Assembly (NCBI GenBank): GCA_013398015.1
Contig: VZRR01012414.1
Span: 1,434,037 to 1,498,036 of the forward strand
Source of the DNA: Oreocharis arfaki
Lineage: Eukaryota; Chordata; Aves; Passeriformes; Paramythiidae
Length of the DNA: 64,000 nucleotides
Direction of reading: 5' to 3'
Below are positions 39,739-52,100 of this stretch, piece after piece. The notes below the pieces were generated by a model, which ran no database searches, had not been told where the DNA came from, and saw only the letters and a program-made list of their open reading frames with translations. Position 1 is the stretch's first letter. Each line of letters begins with the position of its first letter. The position numbers and the translations under genes were made by a program.

Positions 39739-42700
39739 ATATTATCCACAAAGGAGTATGATATTTTAGAAACAATTAATACTTAATTTTTTCTTCAGAA
39801 ATACAATTTTCTTCATCTGTTATATATATAAACTTTCAGCTCCTGAACTACTTTATATTACCAGCAAAGTATCACTTATTTAAACAGTTATGCCTATTAA
39901 AACCTACAAAAAATTGAATTGTCTTAATTGTTTCATGATTAGGAAACAGGAGATGAGAGAAATCATCACCAGCCATATAATTTCACATTTTTATGGTGCT
40001 TCCCCCAGAGAAGTTTCCCACAGTTCTTTTTAAACATTAGCAAATTATGGCAGCAGTGTTGTTCCTGCACAGCAATCACTTACAACCAAAGTCAAAATTT
40101 TGCTTATAACCAAAGGCAAATTGGATTCATAAAAATCATTGTCATAGGAAGTGAAGTCTTGCTAAGGAATAGAAACCAAAGTCACAAAAAAAATGCATTG
40201 TATTGTTTTGTGGATGGAGCCCTGTTAGACTTTGCTGGCAGAGGCACTATACGTGCAGAAGACAGTAACATAAAGACAACTGTGCCAGCCTAATAAGATC
40301 ACAGAGGATTTATTAGCATAATGGAAAATCAAGGTTAGACTGGTTTTAGAAAATAACTACAAAAATGATCCAGTGTATACTTTTGAAGTAAACCTGAAAG
40401 ATGCATATATAGAATGGATTGATAACACAGGTAAATTGAACACTATAAAGAAAAGTAGATTTAGGCTCTCCAAATAAAGAGGATCCCACTGATTTTTACA
40501 TCTCACCATCTCCAGTGCCAAACAAGGCAGGAGGAACATCTCCAGGTCCTGATTCCAAATCACTGCTGCTGCAGTTAGGTACTGCATCAAAACAATTCCT
40601 TTCTATGGGTTACTGAGAGTCACATACCAATTCCTGCTTCGGACCCAACAGCACACAGTGAAATAGCAAAGGGTTTTATACGAGTTGACATTTTGAAATA
40701 GAAAAATTAGGATTAATGCCGAGAGGAAATCTGAAGAGCAAGAAGTCATAGAGAGGTTTCCAAAGAATGTGCCAGACCTGCCTTCGAGCTTTTAAATTAA
40801 ACTGTGAGAAGCACTAGAAAATATAATGCGAGGGATAATCTTGCCTTAGCAGGAAGGTGAACTATGATCTCAAAACATGTCTTCTGTCTCTAACATTACA
40901 ATTTACAACAAATTCGTTTTATTTCTGAGTGACCTTACAAGGAAGGCTACTATTTATTCCTTTTATGGCCTTAAGACACTGAAGAACAGAGAAATATTTA
41001 GACCTTGACTGAGAAAAATCACTTCCAAAAATAAATAGATATTTTGAAGCCGAGAAATGGTTATAACCATATAGTTGTTGAACTGTGGTCTACCAGAGAC
41101 AACAGAAAGTCATTCACAGTGACAAGAATTAATTGCCTACACTGAGTTTGTCCTACAAGCCCTTCATGTTCATGTCACCTTAGCATTGTATTAGTTTTTC
41201 AGTCTAATCAGAGCAATTTAGTCACTACCTTTAGTTAATGCAGACAGATTCAGTTTCCTGATAAAGAGAAGAAATGCAGAAAAGTGGCTGGCATTTAGCA
41301 AAAGCTCAAGAAAGAAGCAGCCTGCTTGTACAAGAGTCTCTTCTATTTTCTTTCTCTCAAGATGCAATAATTTTATTTGGATGTTTTTCTCTGTTGAAAG
41401 AACTGATGGAAAAATCTCAATTGTGAGCATTTTCATTGTTTTCTACACTAACCACATCTACTTTGTTGAGTAGAAGAAAACACCAGACTAAAAAAGGAAA
41501 AAATTCTTCTTTTTCTAGATGATGCCATGTCATTCCACTAACATCCTCAGAAGCTCCCAGTGTCTCCTGCCTGGCCCCGTGGGCACCTAGTCATGAGTAC
41601 CAAGCAGACCAGCTCCAGTGTGAGGATCTAAAATGAGAGTTTCCTTAATAGCCTGGTGTCTAGAGGACTCGGTATGTGAACAGATCAGGACTCACTCTCC
41701 AGTGCTGCTTTCATGACTGGTATGAAGAGCAATGGGAACACTGGTTAAAAGGAGATTTGGAGATGCAAAGTTAAGATTATTAGAAGCCAGATGTGGAGAG
41801 CATCTGGCCAGTGAGACCACAAAAGGCTGAGATCTCCTAAGGAGTCTAAGATGAACTTAATGTGCCATGCAGTCATCTATGGTGACTGAGGTTTTGGAGG
41901 ATACCATCAAAACAAAGAGACAAAAAAACCTACATCAGTGAAGACTAGTATGAAGTAAGACAATGTCAGCAGGAGTGGGCTGAGGAACTGGGGAAGCAGC
42001 AGGACTGTGGCAAAGCACAGAGCAAAAAAGGGCATGAGGAACGAGCAGAAGAGTCTGTGCCAGTTAGATCAAAGTGTCTGCACAAAAGCCAAGCTCCCCA
42101 CAACTAATCACGCCTTGCTTACAGCAAATATCTGCAAACCACTGGCAAAGTGCCCTCAGTCTTTCTTGTTCAGGTTCACATGGAGGATGACAACCTACTG
42201 CAGGCAGATACTCCACTAGCTCCAGCAGCAGTGTTTGCAGGGTGGATATTTAACTCCATTGAGCTTCCTTGCAGTTTTCAGCAAGATGCCATAGAGCAGT
42301 TTCTGGGGGGGAAAGGGGAGTTTAGTTTGCTGCTTCTTCTCATTTGTTTCAGAGGTGGCAGCCCATGTGGCATTATGTGCATTCAAAGAGAATCTAATGA
42401 GCAGCTCTTAATTTAGCCAGGCTAGCATTCAGACTCCTGGCTTGAGGGCTCAAGACTAAAGTCTTGAATCCTTCCGATCAAAAATAAATGGCAGCTGGAC
42501 TCCAAATATATAAAAAGTGACCGAAAATTAAGACCATTGCCTGTCACGGTAGGCACCCCATATTAGAAAACACTTTACAGTAATCTTTCAGTGGATTTAT
42601 TCTCAGCTAGGGATAGAAAAACAAAAAGAAAAAAGATCGTGTTATCCCCTCATCTTAGAAGTGTGTTTGTGAGAACACATAAATCAACATTCCAAAGGCA

Positions 42701-44504
42701 TTCAACGATTTTTTTATGAGCATCATAGAAGAATCTAGCAAGGAAATTAATTATTCTGTCTTCAGATAGCAGGGTAACAGCTGGGACCACACTGAATAAT
42801 GGCTGTGTCTATACAGACATGCCTGTTCGTAGCTGAACTCGAGCTGTGGTCATAAAGTCCTTTCTCACCCAGCAGGTTAAGCCCATCCAGACAGCAGGTG
42901 AGGAGCTAGAAATAACAATCACTTCCAGTCCACCCTGTTTCCACAGTAAAATGCTGGTAAGCCTTTTTATGGCCTTTTTACAAGCGGGGAAGACCAAGTG
43001 TATGCAAACTCTTGAAAATAACAAGCTCTTAGGAAAAATATCCCATTTAACTGATGTTGCTACAGAACATGAGTTGAATTGGTATGAATTTATGCTGTTT
43101 ACAAGCACATCCCTCTGTTCTCTGGGAAGTTGTGGGCTCAGGGGATTCTAGCATTTACAAACGACTTAATTCTTTGATTAAAAAAATAAAACCTGAATGA
43201 AATTATTTACTAAACTTCCTGAAAACGGACCATACTCCCATTAAAAATTTGAGTCTTCTACTTTTTAATATTCTCTGAAGCAACATGCAAAGTGTCAAGA
43301 CCCTGTTCTCAAAAACTGGTGGAAAATTCAAGCACTAAATAAGAGGGGTTTATGGTTTTAAATCTGGATGCAAAAACATTTAAAGCGCTATTTCATGGTT
43401 TGCAGCTCACTGATGGTCACTGCTAGTACTAAGTGTTCCTTCAGCTCCTTATTAACAATCTTATGCACTGCAGAGAGCATGTGACCATGCAATTATATGA
43501 AGTCAAAATACTGTTTTTAGAGGCATCCTTAGTTCTGGAAGTTCCTGTCTTAGGAATTCTTGGCACTGCAACATGCTGGTTGCATAGATGTAGTCCAGAA
43601 CCAGGAGGCAAAATTTAAGCACTCTTAGTGCTTGTTGAACCAACTGTGATGTTCAACAAGATTCCCTGCAAGATACTGATAGAGTTTACACTCAGAGAAA
43701 ATGGGAGTAGGAAGTCCGATCACTTCCATCACCAGACTGTACAAGGTCTGTGTCTGGTACTTCCACCTTGCACTGCTGCAGCAAATCTGGTTGGGGATAT
43801 TGTTCTTAGAACTCACAAGAACAGCTGTGTGAAAGATATTTTTGAAAGTAATTGTAGCTGCAAGGATGCTGCCTTTCTTGTTTGCTTTCATTTTTACAGG
43901 AGTGAGCTTGTTTTAGCGCATGAAGCCCTCCTCTGTTACAAAAAAAATAAAAGGACACAGTTGGTTAAAAGCCCTGCCTTGTCCCCCACAACACTATCGC
44001 TGTTTCTTCCAGTAAACATCCTCATCCCAGAAGCAAGAGTCTTCTGTCTTCTGCAACAGTGCTGACTGTCCGCATATGTTCAGCTCCCTGTTTAAATGTG
44101 TATCATCTCTTTTTCACCAGATTTTTAACTAGAGAAGAAGCATTCACATTCAGCCACCAATAACGATGCACTTTTGCCAAGCATTTGGATGTACAGCCTG
44201 CCTGAGTGAAAACACACATACACAAAAAAAATCTGTCATACATGCAGCTACTATTATGCACTAAATAGAAATCAAAGAAGGAATTAGTGGTCCAGGTTTT
44301 AGAGTACTAAATATCAGTTGATCAGTTAAAGTGTCGCACGCATACCTATAGCGTTCCATTTTGCAAAATTCAATTATAATTACCCCCAAAGCTGTCTGTC
44401 AGAGTTAATAATAACCCCAAATTTTAATATAATTTTCAAACTGGCTTTTCAGTCTTTGAAACTGTTTTCACCTATGTTATGAAAACAATGCTGTCTTGAT
44501 AACT

Positions 44505-44517
44505 AAAAAAAAAAAAA
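44505..44517. repeat. A13 homopolymer
   Basis: Thirteen A on the plus strand in CLVS2 intron 2; no attached retroposon body was recognised. Confidence 0.85.
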
Positions 44518-45099
44518 GTCCATATAGGGGATTACGTAAAACAAGGACTATCACAAAGAAAATAATCATAACCGGAACCTCCTTCCTCTTTCTGTGTTCC
44601 CAGCTAGGTGTTTTGGTAGAAGGGGTCAGGGGAGTGCCAGGAAGAGTAAAATGAAAGGAAGGTTTTCAAAAAGAGAGAAGAAGGGGTGGAATATACACTT
44701 GACTTAATTATGCCATACCAAAAGTCCATACTCATATCCTGTCCTTAACAGAGGCCAAAAATGAGAGCCTAGAGCAGCTATACCTTAGACAGTGTATGTG
44801 ATTATTTCCACTCAGCATCCACCTCATCTCCAACTTTGTACAGCCTAAGGAAGATCTTTATGTACTTACTAATACTCAGTTCATCTCTCTTCCCATTTTC
44901 CCTAAACAAAACTGAACTTTAAGCATCCAGAATTTCCCATAGAGTTCCACAAGTTACCCAGATGTTGTACAAGATGTCTTATAAAGAGCCAGGCCTCCTC
45001 CTAGTATCACCTGATGATGCACATTTCCTAAAATGGAAATAACAAATAACATCTGCAGCTTGTCCACTCTCTCCAGTCACCCATGATGTCGTTCATATC

Positions 45100-45208
45100 C
45101 TGGTCTGACCTCACCAGGGACACTGCTTTAAGAAGGAGGTGGGATTTGCCAAGCTCCTGAGGTCTTTTCCAAGCTGAATTATCTGATGATTCTATGGTTT
45201 TATAGATT
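45100..45208 (+). mobile_element. CR1 LINE 3'-end fragment (plus orientation)
   Basis: Carries the diverged CR1 3' signature: CACTGCTTTAAGAAGGAGGTGGG, then CTCCTGAGGTCTTTTCC.AGCTGAATTAT and the terminal GATGATTCTATGGTTTTATA, a worn (ATTCTATG)n tail. It is short and old. The 5' boundary is approximate. Confidence 0.7.
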
Positions 45209-48200
45209 CCTGTACCTTCCCTCTACAGTTTTTCTTCTTCCGTCCAGACAAATTCCAGCCAACTTAATTGTTCCTCATACAGAAACCATCTGATACATTT
45301 TGGTTTTTTTGCTCAGAGTTTATCACCATCTACGGAAAATTAGGACTGGTTTTCTTCAGAGCTCTCAAAAGTTCTCTCTTCTATGAGAAAAATAGCTGAA
45401 GCACACAGATTGCAACCCATTACTGGTGAAAGAAACGAAATTCTGTAGTTTTTGAAAGAGACTTAATCAGGGCACTCAGGTATTGAAGCACACACCACTG
45501 TAACACTCCCTGCTTTCAAGAACACAGCTGCTGAATAACATGAGCTTCTTCACAAGCCAAAAATCAGTGCCTGGCTACGGAAATCAATGAACGGGGAAAA
45601 GTGGGCACCTAAAGACCGGAACTCATGAACATCCACACATTGAATACACTAGGGAGAGTCAACACAAAGTGCTGAAGTCAAGGCATGTGTTTCACCTCCC
45701 AAAAAATGTATTCCTTCTGACCTTGCTCTACACTGGGGAAGGTGTAGGAGCTCTAAGCGCAAACCCTCCTTCTCACTGATGAGGAGCAACATGAGTGCTG
45801 TAGCCACAAGCATCTGCAAGGCAGAGTGTTGCTCCTTTTTTCCAAAAGCACCACAGCCAGTGTATGAGCTAGGACTGGAGCATCAAGGGTCCCAGACAAG
45901 TGCCCCCATCTCCACATGAAGTTTTTACTTCTTGTCTAGCAAAACCATTTGGTCTAAAATTCAGCACTGACCTACACTGCACCCTTTGGTTGGTACAGCA
46001 CTGCTCCGATGGGCATGCTAGGATGTCACGTCAGATTAAAGACAATCACTGTCCTCTAACATTAAAAATTCCATGACCAAAAGTCTCTTTTCCTGGAAAC
46101 AGCTACCTAAGAAGTTTTTCTAATTTATGCAAGTAAGTTTGGGGTATGATTCTTTTCACACCCCCATTTAACACATACGCAGACAAAGTATATACCAGAA
46201 CCTATCTTCTTCTATACAGTAGAAAACCGTGTATTTACTTACCTTACTTTCAAAATTTCAAAATTTTCAATTTCCTAAACAACAAGCCATTGTGAAAAGC
46301 CAAAAAATGCCATAGCTTGTAAAGTGTTTGGTACATACCATATTGAGTATTCTGCTCACCATGGAAGCTAAGCAAATATAATGCAAATTCAGTAGATTTC
46401 ATTCAGGAGGTAAAGGGATTTGGCTAACATGAAATTCAGTGGTCACTAATCCCACTCTCACTGTCCCCTTCTGCCTAAGCAAACAAAAATATTTAAATTC
46501 TCCAAATGGTAAAGTTCAGCATCTTGAGCCCTGTTGAATCCTATAAGCCAAAGTAAATTTCATTTCTCTGATTAAATAAAAAGTATTTTAAAAGATCATA
46601 AATAAATAGTGTTTGTGAGTTGTTCTTGTTCTTTTTCATACTACCTGATTAAGCACTTTTTACTTTGACATCATTCAGAATGATGCTTAATGTTTTCGCT
46701 ACACATTTTCCTCCAAAGTAAAAGGCAGCCACTAAAATGCCTTTTCCTTCTCTCTTCTGGAGCATTTCATGCCCACTTCTGCATCCCTGCAGTAAACAGC
46801 ACTGAAAGCAGTGGGCACAAAATGATGCCATAGGTGCTGGCCACCATCAGACTCGGAATATTCGAAACTACACAGTTGGAGGCATGGGTAAGTTAAGTAA
46901 CCCAAAGGACTTCTCCTCAATTCAGTCATGAACCAATTGATGGCAGGAGAATGCAGAGTCTCAGAGCCCACCTGAGGTTTGGTAGGTCACCCCTCATATT
47001 CTCAGATGCAATTATCCACTGCAGCTCTCCTCAAAATAACCATCTCTGAATAATGCCCAGGTGGAAACACCACCATCTGAAAACAAATTATTACTAAAGC
47101 ATTTATTCATGTTCTAAACCAGAAAACAATGGCTAACTTCGAAAAAAGCACCAAAAAAAACCCCCAACTTTGAAAGCAATAACAGGAAACGCAGCACTAC
47201 TAGAGCATAGGTCTCACTGCTGCCTTCTAATGTATCTGTGAAGACAATGGAATCACACTGTTGCATAAGGAAACACAACAAAACGAGATCTGAGATCTTT
47301 GTGTCATGTCACTACCCTCCTGTGTGCAACAGCAGGCTGAATACTAGTTGAGCCATTTCATCAGTTCAGTCAAAACTCCATACTACTGCTACACAAGTTT
47401 CTTCAAAAATCACACTATCGCAGCGAAGAAAGTTCAAAGGTAACGCTGTTATTTTGCTTTATGAGCAATAAAAACGTATAAATGATAGAAACATCACAGA
47501 AGAGGAATACATGTCCTTTTAAAAGCAAGGCACTGCCACAGCAGTGAATTACAGATATTTTAACATGACAACTCAGACTTGTGCAGAAAACAACTACCTT
47601 AACAATTTTAGCTTTTCATTTTAACAAGAATAAAATACCATAGGAAACAGATGCAAGTTATGCAGTATCCTTTCCACCAACATGCCTATGCCGTATAAAG
47701 TGAATTTACAGTGAGCTGAAAGAAATTTAAATCACTGTATACTCAGTCCCAGAAGCTGCTGCTCAGATTAATCTTGACCCAGAAAAAGAGCCAAGCACAT
47801 GCTGAACTTTGAGTAAATAAATATTCCCAGCTAGCTGTCTAATCACAGGGCCCCACACTTTACGACAAATGATGTAGAGCCTGTCTCCAAAGGAATCAAC
47901 GGAAAAAACGAACCTGGCATGGCAGCAGCAACCCCCATTTCATCAGCATCATTACAATGTAAACTGATTACTTCTAACTTTCTGTTGCAGAAGCTACCAT
48001 CCAAATTTACAGAAAGCCAGTCACTTCGGAATAAAGACAAAAAAGTTGCCTCATATTTATAGCAAGGAAGGAGCCTACACATCAGGAGTTACTGCAGTTA
48101 GCTGACTGAGTTCACACTTTTGTCACACTAGCTTGCCTGTACACCCACACCTTAAAGTGTTAATAGCCTTGCTATTCAGAAGTTGCTGGAATTTTGTTTT

Positions 48201-48293
48201 GTTTAGGAAAAGGAAATAACACTCTTATTGACCTAGATTCGTAATGAACTGCAAAACGAAGAAGAATTAGGAAAAGAAAGAAAATTACGTTAC

Positions 48294-48468
48294 CTGAAGG
48301 CCCTCTATGGCTAACCTAAGCATGCTTGGTGTGAGCTTGGAGGCCTGCTTGAAGGTGAAGTTGCTCCAGTCTATAATCAAAACAAACCCATTCACTTGCA
48401 GCTCAGGGTCTTCTATCATGGCTTCTAAAGAAAGAAGTATGGCACGCAAAATATCCACCAGCGTGTAC
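48294..48468 (-). CDS. CLVS2: CLVS2 coding exon 2 (last base of Arg130, residues 131-188)
   Basis: Encodes YTLVDILRAILLSLEAMIED through RLAIEGLQ, the central part of the CRAL-TRIO fold. It includes the strand NGFVLIIDWSNFTF (154-167) and the following helix QASKLTPSMLRLAIEGLQ. The acceptor is CATTCTCAG| at 48469-48470 behind a pyrimidine-rich stretch; the donor is CAG|gtaacg at 48293. The first base completes Arg130 from exon 1, so intron 1 is phase 2; intron 2 is phase 0. Length is 175 bp. The residues match mammalian CLVS2 as remembered, which separates it from CLVS1, where FTDILRAILLSLEVLIED is expected. Confidence 0.97.
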
Positions 48469-49065
48469 CTGAGAATGGGAAGAGGAGATCTGGTTAGGAA
48501 AGGAGCAAAAACCACAGAAGGGGAGAAGTTCTGGGAATTCTCCCTGTGTCAAAAGTTTAAATTAAAGAGTGCAAATGTGTCCTCAGAAGTCATGGGTGCA
48601 TAAAGCTGGGAAATCCTCAAAACCTCAATTAGTTGAGCTCATCTTCTGGAGCAGGATTATGTACCTACAGACCATCAGCCAGCCAGAAAAAAACTACAAG
48701 AATGTAACACATCAAAAGCAAATTTGAACTTTTCTATAGTATCCTAAGCTGCTTTAGTATCTTTACACGTAATTACATGTCTGTACAAGAGCTTCTACAC
48801 AAATCGTATTTTTCTAAAATCATAATGATACCAAAAACACAGACTAATACCAGAAGTGCAGATGCAAAGTTTCCTACCATATTTTTCTAAAGAATGAAAT
48901 AATAGGTCCTACAAGATTATCAACTAAAAAGGGGAATTTCCACATGGTCTCCTTATTCCCCTCTCTATGTAATTTTTGCTCTTAAATCCACAATTACAGA
49001 AGGCTGATTACTCAAGGATCTTAAAAGCAGAAAGTAACACACACTAGGGCTTTGAGGTGTTTCTG

Positions 49066-49162
49066 TCCAGTGAAGGTGCCCCTGCTCATGGCAGGGGGGT
49101 TAGAACTAGATGATCTTTGAGGTCCCTTCCAACCCAAACCATTCTATGACTCTAGGATTTTA
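49066..49162 (+). mobile_element. CR1 LINE 3'-end fragment (plus orientation)
   Basis: A well-preserved CR1 3' end: GTGCCCCTGCTCATGGCAGG, GGGGTTAGAACTAGATGATC, GAGGTCCCTTCCAACCC and the terminal ATTCTATGACTCTAGGATTTT. It is the least diverged CR1 piece here, about 100 bp, and severely 5'-truncated. It lies about 600 bp upstream of CLVS2 exon 2 and is antisense to the gene. Confidence 0.92.
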
Positions 49163-52100
49163 TTAACAGTTACCAAAACAGATATAAATTTGCCAGTCCA
49201 CACCACAGTATCAAATGAGGCACTAGAAAGTTAAACCTGAAAAATATCAGATATACAAATATTCCAGAAATGAAGGAGTTAAATATTCAGTGTACAGATA
49301 TTTTTAAGCAAGGCCCTTTAAATGTCTCCCACGATGGCATCAGACAGAAGTTTTAAAAATTGTTGAGTCCCTAGAGAATTCTTCACCATTCCAAATACGT
49401 AGCAAAGAGCATGTGTGCCTACTTAGAAATTATATTAAATTATACTGAATTTGACCTGCTTTAATACAATGAGTACACTGTTCTGTTGTGGACATAACTG
49501 TATTTCGAAAATATCTGCAAAAGGAATTAACACAAATGGAATTAATCTGTTGTAGCTGACTCCTAGCATCTTTCCATCTTTGTTTTTTCAGCCAACTAAA
49601 ATTCAGTGAACTTCCCAGTTATGCATTCATAGGAAAGGGATTGAAAAAGGACTCTCCTAATGTCAGAACAAGAGAATGTATGTTTTTACCAGAAAACACT
49701 AGGGGAAGCATTATTTTTCAAAATTCTTCTCTTCATTTTGGAGATCCTTTTATTTTGTTTTAAATTTTGTTTGATTGACTAGGATAAAATTTTTCATATT
49801 CACTCCTCTCCTTTGAACTCTTCTGAGATTTAACTCTTTACTAATGCTTTACTTTTCTGAGATCTAAGGTTTACAGGAAGTTTGGAATGCCTTGCCCTAA
49901 GGACGATTTTGACCACAGCTCATACAAGGAACAGACATTAAAAATGTTCAAATTCTAAAACTAGCCTCAACCCTACTTGACATTTAAGTTGTCCCATCCA
50001 AAAGATCTCATTCTCCAGAAGAGCTCCACAATGCAGAACCCTACATTCAGCCCCAGAAGAAGGGTCCGAAGTTCCTGATGTACATCTCTAATGCCCTCCC
50101 TAAGGAGTTTAAGGAGACATCACATGCCTTGGATTAACAGCTTCCTAGTGGCACTAGGCTGCTGGAAATCTGGGGCATCAGACATAAAGATTTTTTATGA
50201 GGCCAGTCTCTAAGACTAACCATAAAATGCTTTTTTTATGTATACCTAAGTGTTAAATACAAGATATATAAATGTAAACACAAATACATCTAATTATGTG
50301 TTGAATTTATTCAAGTCAACAGGAAAACTGTCAGGCATTGACGGGAACAGGATTTCAGCCACCATGGAGAGTAATTAACAGCCACAGGGCTGGGTCTCCA
50401 CAAATCTATGGCATACTCACCACCACCAGAACTCCTATTGTAGGTTTGCTTAGGCTAAGAAATACAGTCCACAACAGCAAGGATGATATTTATGTTTACT
50501 CACTAAAAAAAGAGAGAAGTCCTGCAGCAAACAGGTCTGGCTAAAAGCAAGCAAGAGCTCTTTCTGCCAGAGGGAGGTATCTAAAGTACTCTTAAAGTCT
50601 AAAAAGCCACATCAGGAGTATACAGGGACATGTCACTAACAATCAAGCCTCCCACCTCAAATACCCTTCAGGGCAACTAGTTGAAGATAGGAGCTATTCT
50701 TCATTCCGTACTGGATCTCTTCTCTTGGTTTCGATACCTTACTTAAGTACAGTACAGAGCATCAGAAAGACAGACAAATTCATTAGTGAGTATTTAAAGC
50801 GACTTTTACCCTGAACACATGCTGAGGCAAGCCAGAAATGTAAACATGTGGTGTGGCAGATGAAATCTTAGGTGGTGCAAAAAGCTGAGTATTGAAAGTA
50901 TCAGCTGAACAACCCAAGCAAACAAAACACGATTGAAGAAACTGCATGGAAGCTTTCACACAGAAGAGAGTTATTTGCGTAAAGACTCATCTTTAATCCA
51001 CTCCAGCCCCGTGTTGTCCAACATTTCACCTCACTGCTATTACCGTTTGTGTCACCAGGATGCACAGGCTCTGCCATAAAATACACTCCACCCCTGGCTA
51101 GACTTTAGGGAAATCAAAATCCTATGTGAAAAGAAGTTGAGAAAAATTACTCTGGATTTTGTTGATAAAACTTTTATTCCACACTGAAATTATTTTCCAT
51201 ATAGATACAGAAATATGACCAGACGAAAGTGAGAAAAACAGGATAAGCTAATGAGTGTATAATAAATTTGATCCAAGACAGCTTTGACTGCCTTTCTGCT
51301 TTGAAGGAAAAGAAAAAAAAGAAAATATTAGCCTTTAATTTGAAGAGACTATAGTGTACAGTCTGAGGGGAAGATGGTATTGTTTTATTCTTACCAATCT
51401 GTGCTAAGTAAAAACATGTACCTAGGGAACAGCAAGCCACTCATTTTGCCCTGGCACCAGTTTTTCAATGACTGCCCCAGTGCTGTCAGGTCTGTAGAGT
51501 GTGCTGGGCCCAACCGGCTGCAGTGCATGTTCTGTAGCAGCCTGAAGTTAGGCTGTGAATAAATAAATCCTAATTTATTTATGGCTAAATCCAGTTGTGT
51601 TCACTTGTTTAAACAGACTCTTATGGGACATATTGTAGCTAGCAAGGTATTACTAATTGCTAGGATAATCAAGAACTCACAGTAATTTAAATGTATTTAA
51701 TGCCTTCTATTTATAGAACCGTGATTAATTCGATGGAAAACATGGACAAGTTTTTTAGTCCAGTTATTAATGTGAGTAACAAATGCTGGAAATACGTTAT
51801 CACATATATAATGCACTCTTAATGTTCCTTTTTTATGTGAGTCCTAGCTCGAGACTGACTGAAGCAGGGACTGATATGCAAGACACACTCTGCTACCTCT
51901 TGAAATTTTTCATTCAGGTTGACTTTAAAGCAATAGAGCCTGGGAAAGTGTGACAAGTTAATAGCCACACTGACAGTGATTCAAATGCTTTGGGATGGCT
52001 ACCATTTCTACCCCAACAGTGACAGAGATTTCTAGAAAAATGCTTCACTGGCGTTTTTATTTGTCAAGAACAGAAGACCTGCAACAACTTACTGAGCATC

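Larger units (their letters stand above)
17259..48293 (-). other. CLVS2 intron 2 (31 kb)
   Basis: A long phase-0 intron (donor gtaacg, acceptor ATACTCAG). Items recognised inside: a solo LTR-like element at 18788-19150, CR1 3' fragments at 26510-26805 and 45100-45208, an A+T-rich TAATTA-bearing stretch at 23390-23760, homopolymers at 29427-29448, 39725-39738 and 44505-44517, and many open frames of 60-190 codons with no recognisable domain. The longest is 35261-35824 on the plus strand. The rest (about 19.2-26.5, 26.8-45.1 and 45.2-48.3 kb) is non-repetitive A+T-rich sequence in which I recognise no gene, RNA gene or named repeat. Confidence 0.93.

Noticed and set aside
43628..44065. 145-codon plus-strand open frame in intron 2
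   Set aside because: No family resemblance and an overlapping minus-strand frame is also open; treated as chance.
48285..48515. Reading exon 2 as a stand-alone 76-residue protein starting MVFAPFL
   Set aside because: The first 16 residues are intron sequence; the acceptor CATTCTCAG and the exon 1 phase show translation enters at the last base of Arg130.
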